A DNA stretch of 34,020 nt. Origin: a bacterium. Its GTDB lineage: Bacteria > Desulfobacterota > JAPLJL01. Below, in pieces: positions 22,644 to 31,114 of this stretch. Every line of letters starts with the position of its first letter. Within the stretch, counting starts at the first letter, position 1. Both the position numbers and the translations under genes were made by a program. The DNA is taken from positions 1 to 34,020 of the forward strand of contig JAQTNV010000036.1 of assembly GCA_028713675.1 (NCBI GenBank). The letters run 5' to 3'. Below the pieces are notes generated by a model, which saw nothing but the letters and a program-made list of their open reading frames with translations, was not told where the DNA came from and ran no database searches.

Positions 22644-23723
22644 CTACCTTTCCGTACAGCTGATGCACGGGTCAATGGAAAGCGTAATCACCGGCACGTT
22701 GGCAAGTTCGGCTCCCGGAAGCATGGCCAAAAGCGCCGGGATGTTGGCGAAGGTCGGCGTCCGGATCCTCATCCGAGCCAGGTTCTTGCCGCCGTTGCCC
22801 CGGAGATAATAAATTACTTCGCCGCGGGGCTGCTCCACCCGCGAGACGGTCTCGCCGTCGGGATTGCCCTTGACCGGCACGCTGATGGGGGAAGCGGGCA
22901 TCCGCTCCAGGGCCCGGCGGATGAGCTCGATCGACTGGTTCATCTCCCGGACCCGGACCTGGAGCCGGGCGTAACAGTCCCCGGCGGTTTCCACCACCGG
23001 CTGGAAATCCAGCTCGCCGTAAGCGGCGTAGCCGGTCTGGCGCAGGTCCTGGGCGATCCCCGCGGCCCGGGCCGTCGGCCCGACCGCCCCGCGCTCGTAG
23101 GTCAGCTCCCGGGAGATCCGGCCGATCCCTACGGTCCGCTGCTGGACTCCGTAATCCTTGAGGATAGGGTTGGCGATTTTTTTAATATCCTGCTCAAGCT
23201 TGTCCAGGGTGGCCAGGGTCAGATCGCGGCCCGTCTGATCTATATCCCGACGGACGCCGCCCACGCAGCAGGTCCCCAGGATCACCCGGGCTCCGGCGGT
23301 CGCCTCCTGGAGGTCGAGCACCGCCTCGCGGGCGCGCCAAATCTGCATGAAGAGGTTTTCAAAACCGAAGGAATCGGCCAGCAGGCCGAACCAGAGCAGG
23401 TGGCTGTGCAGCCGGTGCGTCTCGCTCCAGATCACGCGCAGGTAGCGCGCCCGGGGCGGGACTTCCACGCCCATGATCGTTTCGATCCCCTGGCAGTAGG
23501 CCACGGAGTGGATGAAGCTGCAGATGCCGCAGACGCGCTCGGTGATATAGACCGTCTGGAGGTAATCCTTGGTCTCGACCAGCTTTTCCAGCCCCCGATG
23601 GACATAGCCCACGACCGGAAGGGCGGAAACCACTTTCTCGTCCTTGAGCTCGAGGCGCAGCTGGATCGGTTCGGGCAGGACCGGGTGCTGCGGACCGAAG
23701 GGGATGACCGTGATTCTACTCAT
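22644..23723 (-). CDS. echE: Ech [NiFe] hydrogenase large subunit EchE
   Basis: A 359-residue NuoD/large-subunit homologue with both Ni-binding CxxC pairs: RVCGICSF (Cys65, 68) and DPCISCTER (Cys353, 356). This separates a true hydrogenase from respiratory complex I, which lacks them. The protein ends exactly at the Arg after the last CxxC, so there is no C-terminal extension for a maturation protease to remove, as reported for EchE and CooH. EVPPRARYLRVIWSETHRLHSHLLW is the typical second region. AAGGA lies 7-8 bases before ATG 23723. An in-frame extension upstream overlaps echD and is not the start. The start overlaps the end of echD by 8 bases. Confidence 0.95.
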   Translation of the reverse strand: MSRITVIPFGPQHPVLPEPIQLRLELKDEKVVSALPVVGYVHRGLEKLVETKDYLQTVYITERVCGICSFIHSVAYCQGIETIMGVEVPPRARYLRVIWSETHRLHSHLLWFGLLADSFGFENLFMQIWRAREAVLDLQEATAGARVILGTCCVGGVRRDIDQTGRDLTLATLDKLEQDIKKIANPILKDYGVQQRTVGIGRISRELTYERGAVGPTARAAGIAQDLRQTGYAAYGELDFQPVVETAGDCYARLQVRVREMNQSIELIRRALERMPASPISVPVKGNPDGETVSRVEQPRGEVIYYLRGNGGKNLARMRIRTPTFANIPALLAMLPGAELANVPVITLSIDPCISCTER

Positions 23724-24114
23724 GGTCCGATCCTTCTTTCCGGGGCGCCGCGCCCGGGTCGGCGTCCCCGCTGGGTCGGCGCCAGGGATTCCGGGGCGCG
23801 TCCTCCGGGAGGAGAAAACGGCCCTGGTAATCGAGGAGCATCCCGGCAACCGCGATCCCGAACAGATCCTTGATCTCGTTTTCCACCAGGAGCGCGGCGA
23901 AGTACTCCGCCGAGATGCTGGGCAGTTCCGCGCCCTTCGGCAGCCGGACCCGCAAGGTCTCCAGCTTTAATTCCTTATCGAAATGGTAAAGCAGATCAAA
24001 AGCGTCACCCAGGTCCGAGCAGGTAATGGTCACAAACCGGTACCCGGAGGCCCGTTTGGCCGCCACCGCGCCGATCAGGTTCTCTAATTTAATTTCGCTC
24101 AGATTCATGATCAT
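23716..24114 (-). CDS. echD: Ech hydrogenase subunit EchD (NuoC-like)
   Basis: A 132-residue NuoC/30-kDa-type subunit that joins the large and small subunits. RFVTITCSDLGDAFDLLYHFDK and LPSISAEYFAALLVENEIKDLFGI match the NuoC fold and its conserved E-x-x-DLFG. ATG 24114 with AAGGA eight bases upstream is chosen; a longer open frame upstream overlaps echC. It overlaps echE by 8 bases. The C-terminal 25 residues are rich in Arg, Pro and Asp and look unstructured. Confidence 0.9.
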   Translation of the reverse strand: MIMNLSEIKLENLIGAVAAKRASGYRFVTITCSDLGDAFDLLYHFDKELKLETLRVRLPKGAELPSISAEYFAALLVENEIKDLFGIAVAGMLLDYQGRFLLPEDAPRNPWRRPSGDADPGAAPRKEGSDHE

Positions 24115-24118
24115 GTCT

Positions 24119-24649
24119 CTATTCCTTGCCCCCGCGACCGGCCGAACCGGCCGGGGAAGGGGTAACCGGAGCCTCCGCTTCCGCCGGAGGGCGGAAGGTG
24201 AAGGTAGGCTTCCGGGCCGGCTCCACTTTTTTCCCGGCGCGCTTGGCTTCCAATTTCGCGAGGGACTGGACCATTCCGTCGATGATCGCTTCCGGGCGCG
24301 GCGGACATCCCGGGACAAACACGTCCACCGGAATGACCTTATCGATCCCGCCCAGGATGTTGTAGCAGTCCGCGAAGATCCCGCCGGTCGAGGTGCAGAC
24401 CCCGATGGCCACCACCACCTTGGGGTCGGGGACCTGAATATAAACGTTTTCCAGGACCCGGGCGTTCCGGTGGTTGACCGAGCCCGTTACCACCAGGATG
24501 TCGGCATGCTTGGGATTGCCGATGTGCAGGACCCCGAACCGCTCCAGGTCGTAAAGCGGGGTCAGGCACGCCAGAAATTCGATATCGCAGCCGTTGCAGC
24601 TGTTGCAGTTGAAGTGGACCGCCCAGGGCGACTTGGCCAGTACCTTCAC
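24119..24649 (-). CDS. echC: Ech hydrogenase small subunit EchC (NuoB-like)
   Basis: A 176-residue NuoB-like small subunit carrying one [4Fe-4S] cluster close to the NiFe site. Likely ligands are Cys18 and Cys21 (CNGCDIE), Cys87 (GVCTSTGGIF) and Cys117 (PGCPPRPEAI). Residues about 130-176 form a Lys/Pro/Ala-rich tail that typical EchC lacks. The start is GTG 24649, overlapping the echB stop by one base, with GGAGG five bases upstream inside echB. A longer upstream frame runs into echB and is not supported. Confidence 0.92.
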   Translation of the reverse strand: MKVLAKSPWAVHFNCNSCNGCDIEFLACLTPLYDLERFGVLHIGNPKHADILVVTGSVNHRNARVLENVYIQVPDPKVVVAIGVCTSTGGIFADCYNILGGIDKVIPVDVFVPGCPPRPEAIIDGMVQSLAKLEAKRAGKKVEPARKPTFTFRPPAEAEAPVTPSPAGSAGRGGKE

Positions 24650-25557
24650 TATCCCCTCCCCATCCCGTAAAGCCAGACGATATTGCAGAGCGCCAGGAGC
24701 ATCGGCCCGGCCCACATGAAACGGATCATCCAGAAGGTAGTCAAGCGCGGGCTGGCGTTATCCACCAGGATCTGGGCGAAAAAACCGGCCAGCGCTATCC
24801 CCGCCCCGATCCAAAGATTGGTGGACCAGAACATGGCCATGATAAAGAATAATATAAAGACTTCATAAAAGTGGGCGATCTCGATCAAGGCCAGAAAGGG
24901 ACCGGAATACTCGATGGTAACCCCCCGGACCAGTTCCTGGTGGGCGTGGTGGCCCGAAGACACGTCGAAAGGCGACTTCTCCATCTTGATGACCACGGCG
25001 GCGAAATAAGCGGGGAGCAGGAGCGGCAGTGTGAAAAGGAGGGGCTGGTTGAGCTTCATCACCGCGGAGGCCAAAAAGCTGTGCGGATGGGGGGTGCTCA
25101 GGTAAATACCAACTACGAAGAGGATAAGGATCGGCTCGTAGGCGACCATCTGCATGATCTTGCGCGAGGCGCCGATCCGGCTGTAGGGCGAGCGCACCGA
25201 CATGGCGCCCAGGATCAGCGCGATCGTCGCGAAAGCATGGACGAAGAGGACCATCAGGATATCCTGGCCCATGGCCAGGAGGACCACCACCAGAATCATG
25301 AAAGCCAGGTACAGCCAGGCGTAAAAAATATAAAGGCGGTTTAGAAACAACGGTTCCTTGGCAAACAGCTTGAGCACGTCGTAGACAGGCTGCAGGATCG
25401 GGGGCCCGATCCGTCCCTGAATGCGCGCGGTGATTTTGCGGTCGATTCCCATCAGGAGCGCCCCCACCAGGGGTGCCGCCAGCACCATTATCGCCGGGAA
25501 GAGTGCCGGGCAGATCCCGGAACAGAAGGCGGAGAAGGTTTCCCAATCGGACCACAT
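24649..25557 (-). CDS. echB: Ech hydrogenase membrane subunit EchB (NuoH-like)
   Basis: A 302-residue integral membrane protein with about eight hydrophobic segments. RKITARIQGRIGPPILQP followed by YDVLKLFAKE is the NuoH/HycD signature at the quinone-site equivalent. EKSPFDVSSGHHAHQE and the following EYSGP are the conserved loop. It anchors the soluble module and couples it to the pump. ATG 25557 is 5 bases after the echA stop. The frame could begin earlier, but that would overlap echA. Confidence 0.93.
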   Translation of the reverse strand: MWSDWETFSAFCSGICPALFPAIMVLAAPLVGALLMGIDRKITARIQGRIGPPILQPVYDVLKLFAKEPLFLNRLYIFYAWLYLAFMILVVVLLAMGQDILMVLFVHAFATIALILGAMSVRSPYSRIGASRKIMQMVAYEPILILFVVGIYLSTPHPHSFLASAVMKLNQPLLFTLPLLLPAYFAAVVIKMEKSPFDVSSGHHAHQELVRGVTIEYSGPFLALIEIAHFYEVFILFFIMAMFWSTNLWIGAGIALAGFFAQILVDNASPRLTTFWMIRFMWAGPMLLALCNIVWLYGMGRG

Positions 25558-25562
25558 GACCG

Positions 25563-27494
25563 TTAAACCCCCACCACCAGGGCGAACATGGTCAGAAGAA
25601 CCAGAATCGCCAGCCAGTTGGTCCATTGCGTGATTTTCGCTTCCGTGAACACGGTATCCAGGTAAAGCGCGGTGGTCCAGGCTTCATCGGGTTCGTCCTT
25701 GAGCCCGCGGAAGCGGAAGGTGCGGGCATCGGTGACCACGTTCTCGCCGGAAAGGAAGGGCAGCCGGACGCGCTCGGGCTTGAAATACCTGCCGGTCAGC
25801 ATGTTGGCCACGGCCGCCAGGGCGATAAAAAGCATGATCAGGCAGATATCCAGCCCGCCCACCGAGTCCAGGATCGACAATTGTTCCGCCGGGATCCCGA
25901 TCCCCTGATAGGTCTGGACAGCCAGGGGTGCGAAAAGGATCTGGAAAAGCGGGATGCCCATGATCGCCGTTAGCACCACCCCGCCTCCGAGAATATATTC
26001 GGCCGAGAGAATGGAAAGCGGCAGTTTTTCCCGGGTCAAAGTCGCGTGATAGGAAACCGTCTGGATCCGGCCCAGCCACTTGGCCCAGAAGAAAAGGGTC
26101 AGGGCGCTTCCCAAAATGAGGAAAAGAAGAATCAGCGGCGAGGCGATCGCGGACTCGATCGCCATCCACTTGCAGACCAGCATCCCGAACGGCGGGGTCA
26201 GCATCGAGGCCATGCCCACCAGGGCCATCAGCGTGGTCACCGGCAGCTCGAACATGACCACGCCCATGTCCTCGATGTCGCGGCTGCCGATTTTCTGTTC
26301 GATGGTTCCCACGCAGAGGAAAAGCAGGGCCTTGACGATCGCATGGAAAAGCAAAAGCATCATCGCCGTGGCGTAAGCCAGGGGCGTGTTGATCCCGGCG
26401 CAGGCGATGATCAGGCCCAGATTGGAGATGGTGGAATAGGCTAATACCTTCTTGGCATTGCTCTGCCCCACTGCCAGCGCCGCCGCGGCGGCAAACGAGA
26501 AAGCCCCCGCCAGCGCGATCGCGAACATGACCCGGGAACCGGTGAAGCCGGGAGCCAGGCGGAGGATCAGGTAGACACCCGCCTTCACCATGGTCGCCGA
26601 ATGCAGGAGCGCCGAGACCGGGGTCGGCGCGACCATCGCCCCCAGGAGCCAGCTCTGGAAAGGCAGCTGGGCCGATTTGGTGAAAGCCGCCAGGGCGAGG
26701 AACGCCAGGGGGATCAGGGCCCGGTTGGCCGCGGTGATCCCGCTCAGGTGTTCGACTCCCGCACCGGATAAAGCCAGGAGCGAACCCAGCATCATCGCCG
26801 CTCCCCCGAAGGAATTGATCAGGAGGGCCAGGCGGGCGTTTTTGCGTGACTCAAGCGTGCCGTCATGGCCGATCAGGGCGAAGGAACAGAGCGTGGTGGC
26901 CTCCCAGAAGATGATCAGCCAACGCAGGTTGTCGGCCAGCACCAGCCCGTTCATCATCCCGAGAAAGCCGACCAGGACAAAGAAAAAACGCCCCGACCCC
27001 TGCGCGGTTGCCGGCGCGTGCGCCTGGTGGTGCTTCATGTACCCCAGGGCGTAAATCGCGATGATCGATCCGATGATGGAAACGATCGAGACCATGACGA
27101 TGGCCAGGCTATCAATTCGGAAGTCAGCACCGGGGAGCGCCGGCGCGGCGCGGAGGGAAAACCATTCTTCCGCCACGGCCAGGCCGATCTGCACCAGGGC
27201 CAGGGCCAGGATCAGCCGGCTCCGGATGCGGACGGCGATGACGGCCACGACGATGGCGATCAGCAGTTCCAGCCCGAAGGCCAGCCACTCGGTCCCGCCC
27301 CCCAGCAGATCCTTCAGAGAAATCCAGGATTCACCCGTTTTTGCCGTGACGGCAAAAACAAGCGAGAGCGCGATGGTCGCCAGCGCCCCGACGGTTACCG
27401 CCCAGCTCCGGCTCCGGTCCCCGGGTGCGGCCCAGGCCAGGAGCCCGAAGGCCACCGGGACCAGAATCAGCAGGATTAAAAGCCACTCGCCCAA
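25563..27494 (-). CDS. echA: Ech hydrogenase proton-pump subunit EchA (NuoL-like)
   Basis: A 643-residue polytopic antiporter-like subunit (about 16 hydrophobic segments), homologous to NuoL/HyfB/MrpA. The central proton channel part contains LRWLIIFWEATTLCSFALIGHD (key Glu), FTKSAQLPFQSWLLGAM (key Lys), HSATMVKAGVYLILR (key Lys) and LLFHAIVKALLFL. Size and order match EchA. The start is TTG 27494, with GAGGAG six bases upstream; no ATG fits better. It is first in the operon, 63 bases from the divergent tRNA-Pro, so its promoter must share that short interval. Confidence 0.95.
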   Translation of the reverse strand: MGEWLLILLILVPVAFGLLAWAAPGDRSRSWAVTVGALATIALSLVFAVTAKTGESWISLKDLLGGGTEWLAFGLELLIAIVVAVIAVRIRSRLILALALVQIGLAVAEEWFSLRAAPALPGADFRIDSLAIVMVSIVSIIGSIIAIYALGYMKHHQAHAPATAQGSGRFFFVLVGFLGMMNGLVLADNLRWLIIFWEATTLCSFALIGHDGTLESRKNARLALLINSFGGAAMMLGSLLALSGAGVEHLSGITAANRALIPLAFLALAAFTKSAQLPFQSWLLGAMVAPTPVSALLHSATMVKAGVYLILRLAPGFTGSRVMFAIALAGAFSFAAAAALAVGQSNAKKVLAYSTISNLGLIIACAGINTPLAYATAMMLLLFHAIVKALLFLCVGTIEQKIGSRDIEDMGVVMFELPVTTLMALVGMASMLTPPFGMLVCKWMAIESAIASPLILLFLILGSALTLFFWAKWLGRIQTVSYHATLTREKLPLSILSAEYILGGGVVLTAIMGIPLFQILFAPLAVQTYQGIGIPAEQLSILDSVGGLDICLIMLFIALAAVANMLTGRYFKPERVRLPFLSGENVVTDARTFRFRGLKDEPDEAWTTALYLDTVFTEAKITQWTNWLAILVLLTMFALVVGV

Positions 27495-27517
27495 GTCAAT
27501 CTCCTCTTTCTCGGGAT

Positions 27518-27546
27518 TTGACGAATTTCGGATTAGCTCTTAGAAT
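27518..27546 (+). promoter_or_regulatory. promoter of tRNA-Pro
   Basis: TTGACG (27518-27523), a spacer of exactly 17 bases, and TAGAAT (27541-27546) match the housekeeping bacterial consensus at 10 of 12 positions. The predicted start near 27553 is 5 bases before the mature tRNA. Confidence 0.78.
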
Positions 27547-27557
27547 GATTTTCCAGT

Positions 27558-27634
<77 letters not shown>

Positions 27635-27753
27635 TTTATAAAAATTTCCTCTTCGGAATCCTTTTCAGTTATAAGCTTTCAGCCATCAGCTGTTATTTTC
27701 CTTCCAGTCGTTTCCCAACTTCCTAGCTTTTTTTACGGCGGTCAGCAGTCCCA

Positions 27754-27784
27754 CCGGGCCGTAGGCCCATACAGGCCGGAGGCC
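27754..27784. repeat. diverged copy of the 9943-9974 palindrome
   Basis: GGGCC-GTA-GGCCC followed by ATAC and AGGCCGGAGGC matches the element near 9949 apart from a few bases. It lies in the 181-base spacer between the tRNA and the ACT gene, where I see no other gene. Confidence 0.6.
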
Positions 27785-27815
27785 GCGGTCGGCGTTCGTA
27801 ATTACGACTTCGGAC

Positions 27816-28244
27816 TTAGAGATTATAGATCTCTTCCCCCAGGATCCGGATCCAGTTTTTGCCCAGGACCTGTCGGGCCTTCTCGACGTTATCCACCCCC
27901 AGGATCATGATCGGATCCTTGCCCATTCTTCCGATATAAGGGTAGAGATACTGGACATTGACCTCGGCTTCCCGCAGGGGCTTCAGGATGGCGTTCAATC
28001 CTCCGGGCTGGTCCGGGATCTCCGCCGCCACCACTTCGCTTTCCTCCAGCTCGTAGCCCGAGGATTTCAGCACATTGACCCCTTTTTTCGGATCATCCAG
28101 CACCATCCGGATGGAGGAAAAGTCGCTGCTCTCCACTACCGTGATCGCGCGGATGTTAACCCCTTCCTTTCCCAAAAGCTCGCTGACCCGGGAAAGCCGG
28201 CCCGGCTTATTGGGCAGAACCACGGAAAGCTGAAGGAGAGCCAT
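27816..28244 (-). CDS. Tandem ACT-domain protein
   Basis: A 142-residue protein consisting of two ACT domains: LLQLSVVLPNKPGRLSRVSELL at 3-24, and AEIPDQPGGLNAILKPLREA in the middle. ACT domains bind amino acids and regulate enzymes. Similar two-ACT proteins commonly lie beside indolepyruvate or other 2-oxoacid oxidoreductases and aryl-CoA ligases. The gene is joined to the gamma subunit gene: the ATG overlaps the stop TAA by one base, with AAGGAGG upstream. A regulatory role sensing the amino acid whose 2-oxoacid the complex oxidises is inferred. Confidence 0.88.
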   Translation of the reverse strand: MALLQLSVVLPNKPGRLSRVSELLGKEGVNIRAITVVESSDFSSIRMVLDDPKKGVNVLKSSGYELEESEVVAAEIPDQPGGLNAILKPLREAEVNVQYLYPYIGRMGKDPIMILGVDNVEKARQVLGKNWIRILGEEIYNL

Positions 28245-28795
28245 TATTTTTCCTCCTTTTCAATTGTCTGGTAACCGAACCGGAGCGCCCGCTGGTTCAA
28301 TTCGAGCAGTTTGGCCTTGCGCGCCGGGAAGAGGGAAACCAGGGCTTCCTCCAGGGACTTGAGCGTCACCAGGCCGGTCAGCCGCGCGAAAGCCCCGAGC
28401 ATCACGCAGTTCGCCATCCGCAGGTCCCCGAGTTCCAGCGCCCATTTCCCGGCCGGGACCGGAATGACCTTGATATCCTCGCGGATGGTTTCCCCCTCGA
28501 TCAGGGAGGAATTCAAGATCAGCGTTCCCCCGGACTTCAGGTAATTCTGGAAGCGGAGAAACGCCGGGGTGCTCATCACCACGATGAATTCCGGGGCCGA
28601 GGCCACCGGCGAGGCGATTTCGTCATCCGAAATCGCGATGGTGCAGTTGGCGGAGCCTCCCCGGACTTCGGCCCCGTAGGCCGGCAGAAGCGTAACCTGG
28701 TGACCATCCTTCATCACCGCGTTGGCCAAGGCGTAACCCATCATCATTATTCCCTGGCCTCCGAACCCCGAAATAACCACCTTGGTTAACTTCAT
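28244..28795 (-). CDS. 2-oxoacid:ferredoxin oxidoreductase gamma subunit
   Basis: A 183-residue gamma subunit. VVISGFGGQGIMMMGYALANAVM is the conserved start. PAYGAEVRGGSANCTIAISDDEI is the CoA/subunit contact signature, and NCVMLGAFARLTGL follows. It completes the alpha/beta/gamma/delta set that oxidatively decarboxylates a 2-oxoacid to acyl-CoA with reduction of ferredoxin. I use ATG 28795; the frame continues upstream into a 7-bp phased repeat and is not coding there. The 113-base gap to the beta subunit is unusual within such an operon and is filled with repeats. Confidence 0.93.
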   Translation of the reverse strand: MKLTKVVISGFGGQGIMMMGYALANAVMKDGHQVTLLPAYGAEVRGGSANCTIAISDDEIASPVASAPEFIVVMSTPAFLRFQNYLKSGGTLILNSSLIEGETIREDIKVIPVPAGKWALELGDLRMANCVMLGAFARLTGLVTLKSLEEALVSLFPARKAKLLELNQRALRFGYQTIEKEEK

Positions 28796-28818
28796 TGCTT
28801 CACCATCACAATTAATTG

Positions 28819-28900
28819 ACGAATGACGATTTACGAATGACAGAAATAAGGATTTCTTCAATCACCAATCTACAATCGTCAATCGTAAATCCCAAATTTT
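28819..28900. repeat. two 7-bp phased arrays between beta and gamma subunit genes
   Basis: 28819-28843 repeats ACGAATG/ACGATTT words. 28859-28900 repeats CAATCAC, CAATCTA, CAATCGT, CAATCGT and AAATCCC. The second begins about 9-15 bases after the beta subunit stop codon. The arrays interrupt an otherwise tightly packed operon. Confidence 0.85.
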
Positions 28901-28908
28901 GCATTTGA

Positions 28909-29652
28909 TTATTCGGCCTTCCTGTCCACCAGCACCCCGGGGGGATAGGCCTTGGCCATCACTTCCTCAATCCACTTCAGGGAATCCACCGGGCTGAGTT
29001 TCCAGTTGGTCGGGCAGGCCGAAAGCACCTCGATCAGCGAATACCCCAGGCCCTCGGTCTGGTATTGGAAAGCCTTCCGCAGGGCTTTTTTGAATTTCAT
29101 GACGTTCGCCGGCGAGGTCAGCGCCACCCTCTCCACGTAACATACCCCCGGCAGGGTCGAGAGAATCTTGCTCAGGTCCAGGGGATAGCCGTCCTTTTCC
29201 GGATTGCGGCCCGCCGAACAGGTCGTGGTCGGCTGGTTGATCATGGTGGTGGGGGCCATCTGGCCTCCGGTCATGCCGTAATTGGTATTGTTGACGTAAA
29301 CCGTGGTCACCTTCTCGCCCCGGCCCGCGGCGTGAAGGGTTTCCCCAGCCCCGATCGAGGCCAGGTCGCCGTCCCCCTGGTAGGTTAGGACCAGGCTGTT
29401 GGGGATCGCCCTTTTGATCCCGGTGGCCACCGCGGTGCAGCGGCCGTGGGGGGCCTCGGTCACGTCGATGTCCAGATAGAAATAGGAGAGCACCGCGCAC
29501 CCGACCGGCGCGATCATGATCGCGCGGTCGCGGAAATCGCTCTCTTCCATCACCTCGGCGATCACCCGGTGGAGAATGTTGTGCCCACAGCCCGGGCAGA
29601 AATGAAAGGTCGCCGGTTTGAGCAGGCGGGGACGCTCGAAAACCTTTTTCAC
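28909..29652 (-). CDS. 2-oxoacid:ferredoxin oxidoreductase beta subunit (thiamine diphosphate-binding)
   Basis: A 247-residue beta subunit. FCPGCGHNILHRVIAE is the conserved N-terminal Cys/His motif, APVGCAVLSYFYLDIDV the next. TYQGDGDLASIGAGETLHAAGRG...VNNTNYGMTGGQMAPTT is the thiamine diphosphate/Mg2+-binding GDG...N signature. The start is GTG 29652, overlapping the alpha stop codon (GTGA), with GAGGA upstream. Confidence 0.94.
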   Translation of the reverse strand: MKKVFERPRLLKPATFHFCPGCGHNILHRVIAEVMEESDFRDRAIMIAPVGCAVLSYFYLDIDVTEAPHGRCTAVATGIKRAIPNSLVLTYQGDGDLASIGAGETLHAAGRGEKVTTVYVNNTNYGMTGGQMAPTTMINQPTTTCSAGRNPEKDGYPLDLSKILSTLPGVCYVERVALTSPANVMKFKKALRKAFQYQTEGLGYSLIEVLSACPTNWKLSPVDSLKWIEEVMAKAYPPGVLVDRKAE

Positions 29653-30737
29653 CGCGTCTTCCTCACCTTCTGATAATAATTCCGGGAGATCACCCGTCCG
29701 AATTCGGCGGGATTGGGGATCGCCCCTCCCCCGGGACGGCCGTAGAAGCTGACCTCGGCCTTCCCTTCCAGGGCCATGCGCACGTCCTCGATCATCTGCC
29801 CGCAGGAAAGCTCCATTACCAGGAAATGCGAAACATGTTCCGCCGCTTTCCGGATCGCTTCATCCGGGAAGGGCCAGAGGGAAATCGGCCGGATCATCCC
29901 CACCTTGAGTCCTTCCTCCCGGACCCGCTTGATCGCGCCCTTGGCGATCCGGGCCACCGAGCCGTAGGCGACCACCGCCAGGCTGGCGTCATCCATCCGG
30001 TAGCTCTCGGACCGCTTTTCCCTTTTCTCGATTTCCTTATATTTACGGTTAAGTTTCCAGTTGTGTTCTTCGAGCACACCTTCTTCCAGGATCAGCGAGC
30101 GGAGCATCCGCCCGGGCCGGCCCTTGGCCCCGGTCAGGGCCCAGTCCTTGGGAGGCAGGTCTTTCTTTTCCAGTTCCCGCAACTCCACCGGCTCGGACAT
30201 CTGCCCGAGCAGGCCCTCGCCCTGGATGATGACCGGGCCGCGGTACTTGTCGGCCAGGTAAAAGGCGAGCTGGGTCAGGTCGTAAATTTCCTGGACGGTG
30301 CAGGGCGCGAGGGTGATGGTCCGGTAATCGCCGTGTCCCCCGCCGCGGGTGGACTGGAAATAATCCGACTGGGAAGTGACGATGTTCCCGAGACCGGGCC
30401 CGCCCCGGACCATGTTGGCGATGACGCAGGGAAGCTCCAGCGCCGCGAGGTAAGAGATCCCCTCCTGCATCAGGCTGATCCCGGGGCTCGAACTGGTGGT
30501 CATAACCCGCCGGCCGGTGGCGGCGGCGCCCAGCACCATGTTGATCGCCGCCAGCTCGCTCTCGGCCTGGACAAAGCCGCCGTCCTTGAGCTTGGGCAGG
30601 TGCTCGGACATGAACTCAGGAATCTCGTTCTGGGGCGTAATCGGGTAGCCAAAGTACAGGTGGCACCCGGACCGGATGGCCGCCTCGGCCAGCGCGTGGT
30701 TCCCGGAGAGGAGAACCTTATTCGCGGAAGACTTCAA
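29649..30737 (-). CDS. vorB: 2-oxoacid:ferredoxin oxidoreductase alpha subunit, VorB-like
   Basis: A 362-residue alpha subunit. The pattern GYPITPQNEIPEFMSEHLP, QAESELAAINMVLGAAATG, SSSPGISLMQEGISYLAALE and FYGRPGGGAIPNP is typical of VorB, the alpha subunit of 2-oxoisovalerate (branched-chain) oxidoreductases; KorA-type 2-oxoglutarate enzymes are the alternative. The start is TTG 30737: GGAGG lies six bases upstream inside the delta gene, which it overlaps by 20 bases. No ATG has such a site. Confidence 0.92.
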   Translation of the reverse strand: MKSSANKVLLSGNHALAEAAIRSGCHLYFGYPITPQNEIPEFMSEHLPKLKDGGFVQAESELAAINMVLGAAATGRRVMTTSSSPGISLMQEGISYLAALELPCVIANMVRGGPGLGNIVTSQSDYFQSTRGGGHGDYRTITLAPCTVQEIYDLTQLAFYLADKYRGPVIIQGEGLLGQMSEPVELRELEKKDLPPKDWALTGAKGRPGRMLRSLILEEGVLEEHNWKLNRKYKEIEKREKRSESYRMDDASLAVVAYGSVARIAKGAIKRVREEGLKVGMIRPISLWPFPDEAIRKAAEHVSHFLVMELSCGQMIEDVRMALEGKAEVSFYGRPGGGAIPNPAEFGRVISRNYYQKVRKTR

Positions 30738-30933
30738 TCACCACCTCCGGGCACATCGTCGCGCACTGGGCGCAGCCGGTGCAGCCCGCTTCTTCGTTGA
30801 AAACGGCGGGGTAATATCCGGCCGCGTTGTTGCGATCGGAAATCTTGATCGCCTGGCGGGGGCAGAAGGCCACGCAGTAGCCGCAGCCCTTGCAGCCATC
30901 TGAGTTGATCCGGATTAACCCCTTGGCTTTCAT
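30718..30933 (-). CDS. 2-oxoacid:ferredoxin oxidoreductase delta subunit (2x[4Fe-4S] ferredoxin)
   Basis: A 71-residue ferredoxin with CKGCGYCVAFCP and CTGCAQCATMCP motifs (two clusters). It is the first gene of the operon and hands electrons from the alpha/beta core to soluble ferredoxin. Gene order delta-alpha-beta-gamma is the order used by bacterial VOR/KOR operons. Confidence 0.93.
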   Translation of the reverse strand: MKAKGLIRINSDGCKGCGYCVAFCPRQAIKISDRNNAAGYYPAVFNEEAGCTGCAQCATMCPEVVIEVFRE

Positions 30934-30946
30934 TTAACGATCAACT

Positions 30947-31103
30947 GTTCAGGTTCCGGGTTCACCGTTCAATGTTCAAGGTTGAAACCCAAAATTCTGA
31001 ACTATTAACCTTGAACTTTCTTTTCTTCCGTCTTTAACCTTTGAACCTTGAACCATGTTTTTCATTTATCTTGTTAACTTTGAACCTTGAACTTTGAACC
31101 TTA
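30947..31103. repeat. 7-bp phased GTTCAAG/AACCTTG arrays upstream of the delta subunit gene
   Basis: In the first part GTT recurs at 30947, 30953, 30960, 30967, 30974 and 30981. In the last part AACTTTG, AACCTTG, AACTTTG and AACCTTA follow in exact 7-bp phase (31076-31103). GTTCAAG and CTTGAAC are complementary, so the two ends can pair. The arrays occupy the whole spacer between the IMPase stop and the oxidoreductase operon. Confidence 0.85.
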
Positions 31104-31114
31104 TTTAAATACCT

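Noticed and set aside
23724-23849. Longer N terminus for EchE
   Set aside because: It overlaps echD and lacks homology; AAGGA and the MSRITVIPFGPQHP start support 23723.
22350-23873. Plus-strand open frame of about 507 codons opposite echE/echF
   Set aside because: It lies entirely antisense to conserved hydrogenase genes and has no recognisable domain.
22644-27494. Respiratory complex I (Nuo) instead of hydrogenase
   Set aside because: The large subunit keeps both NiFe CxxC pairs, the operon has six genes in Ech order, and nuoE/F/G/J/K are missing.
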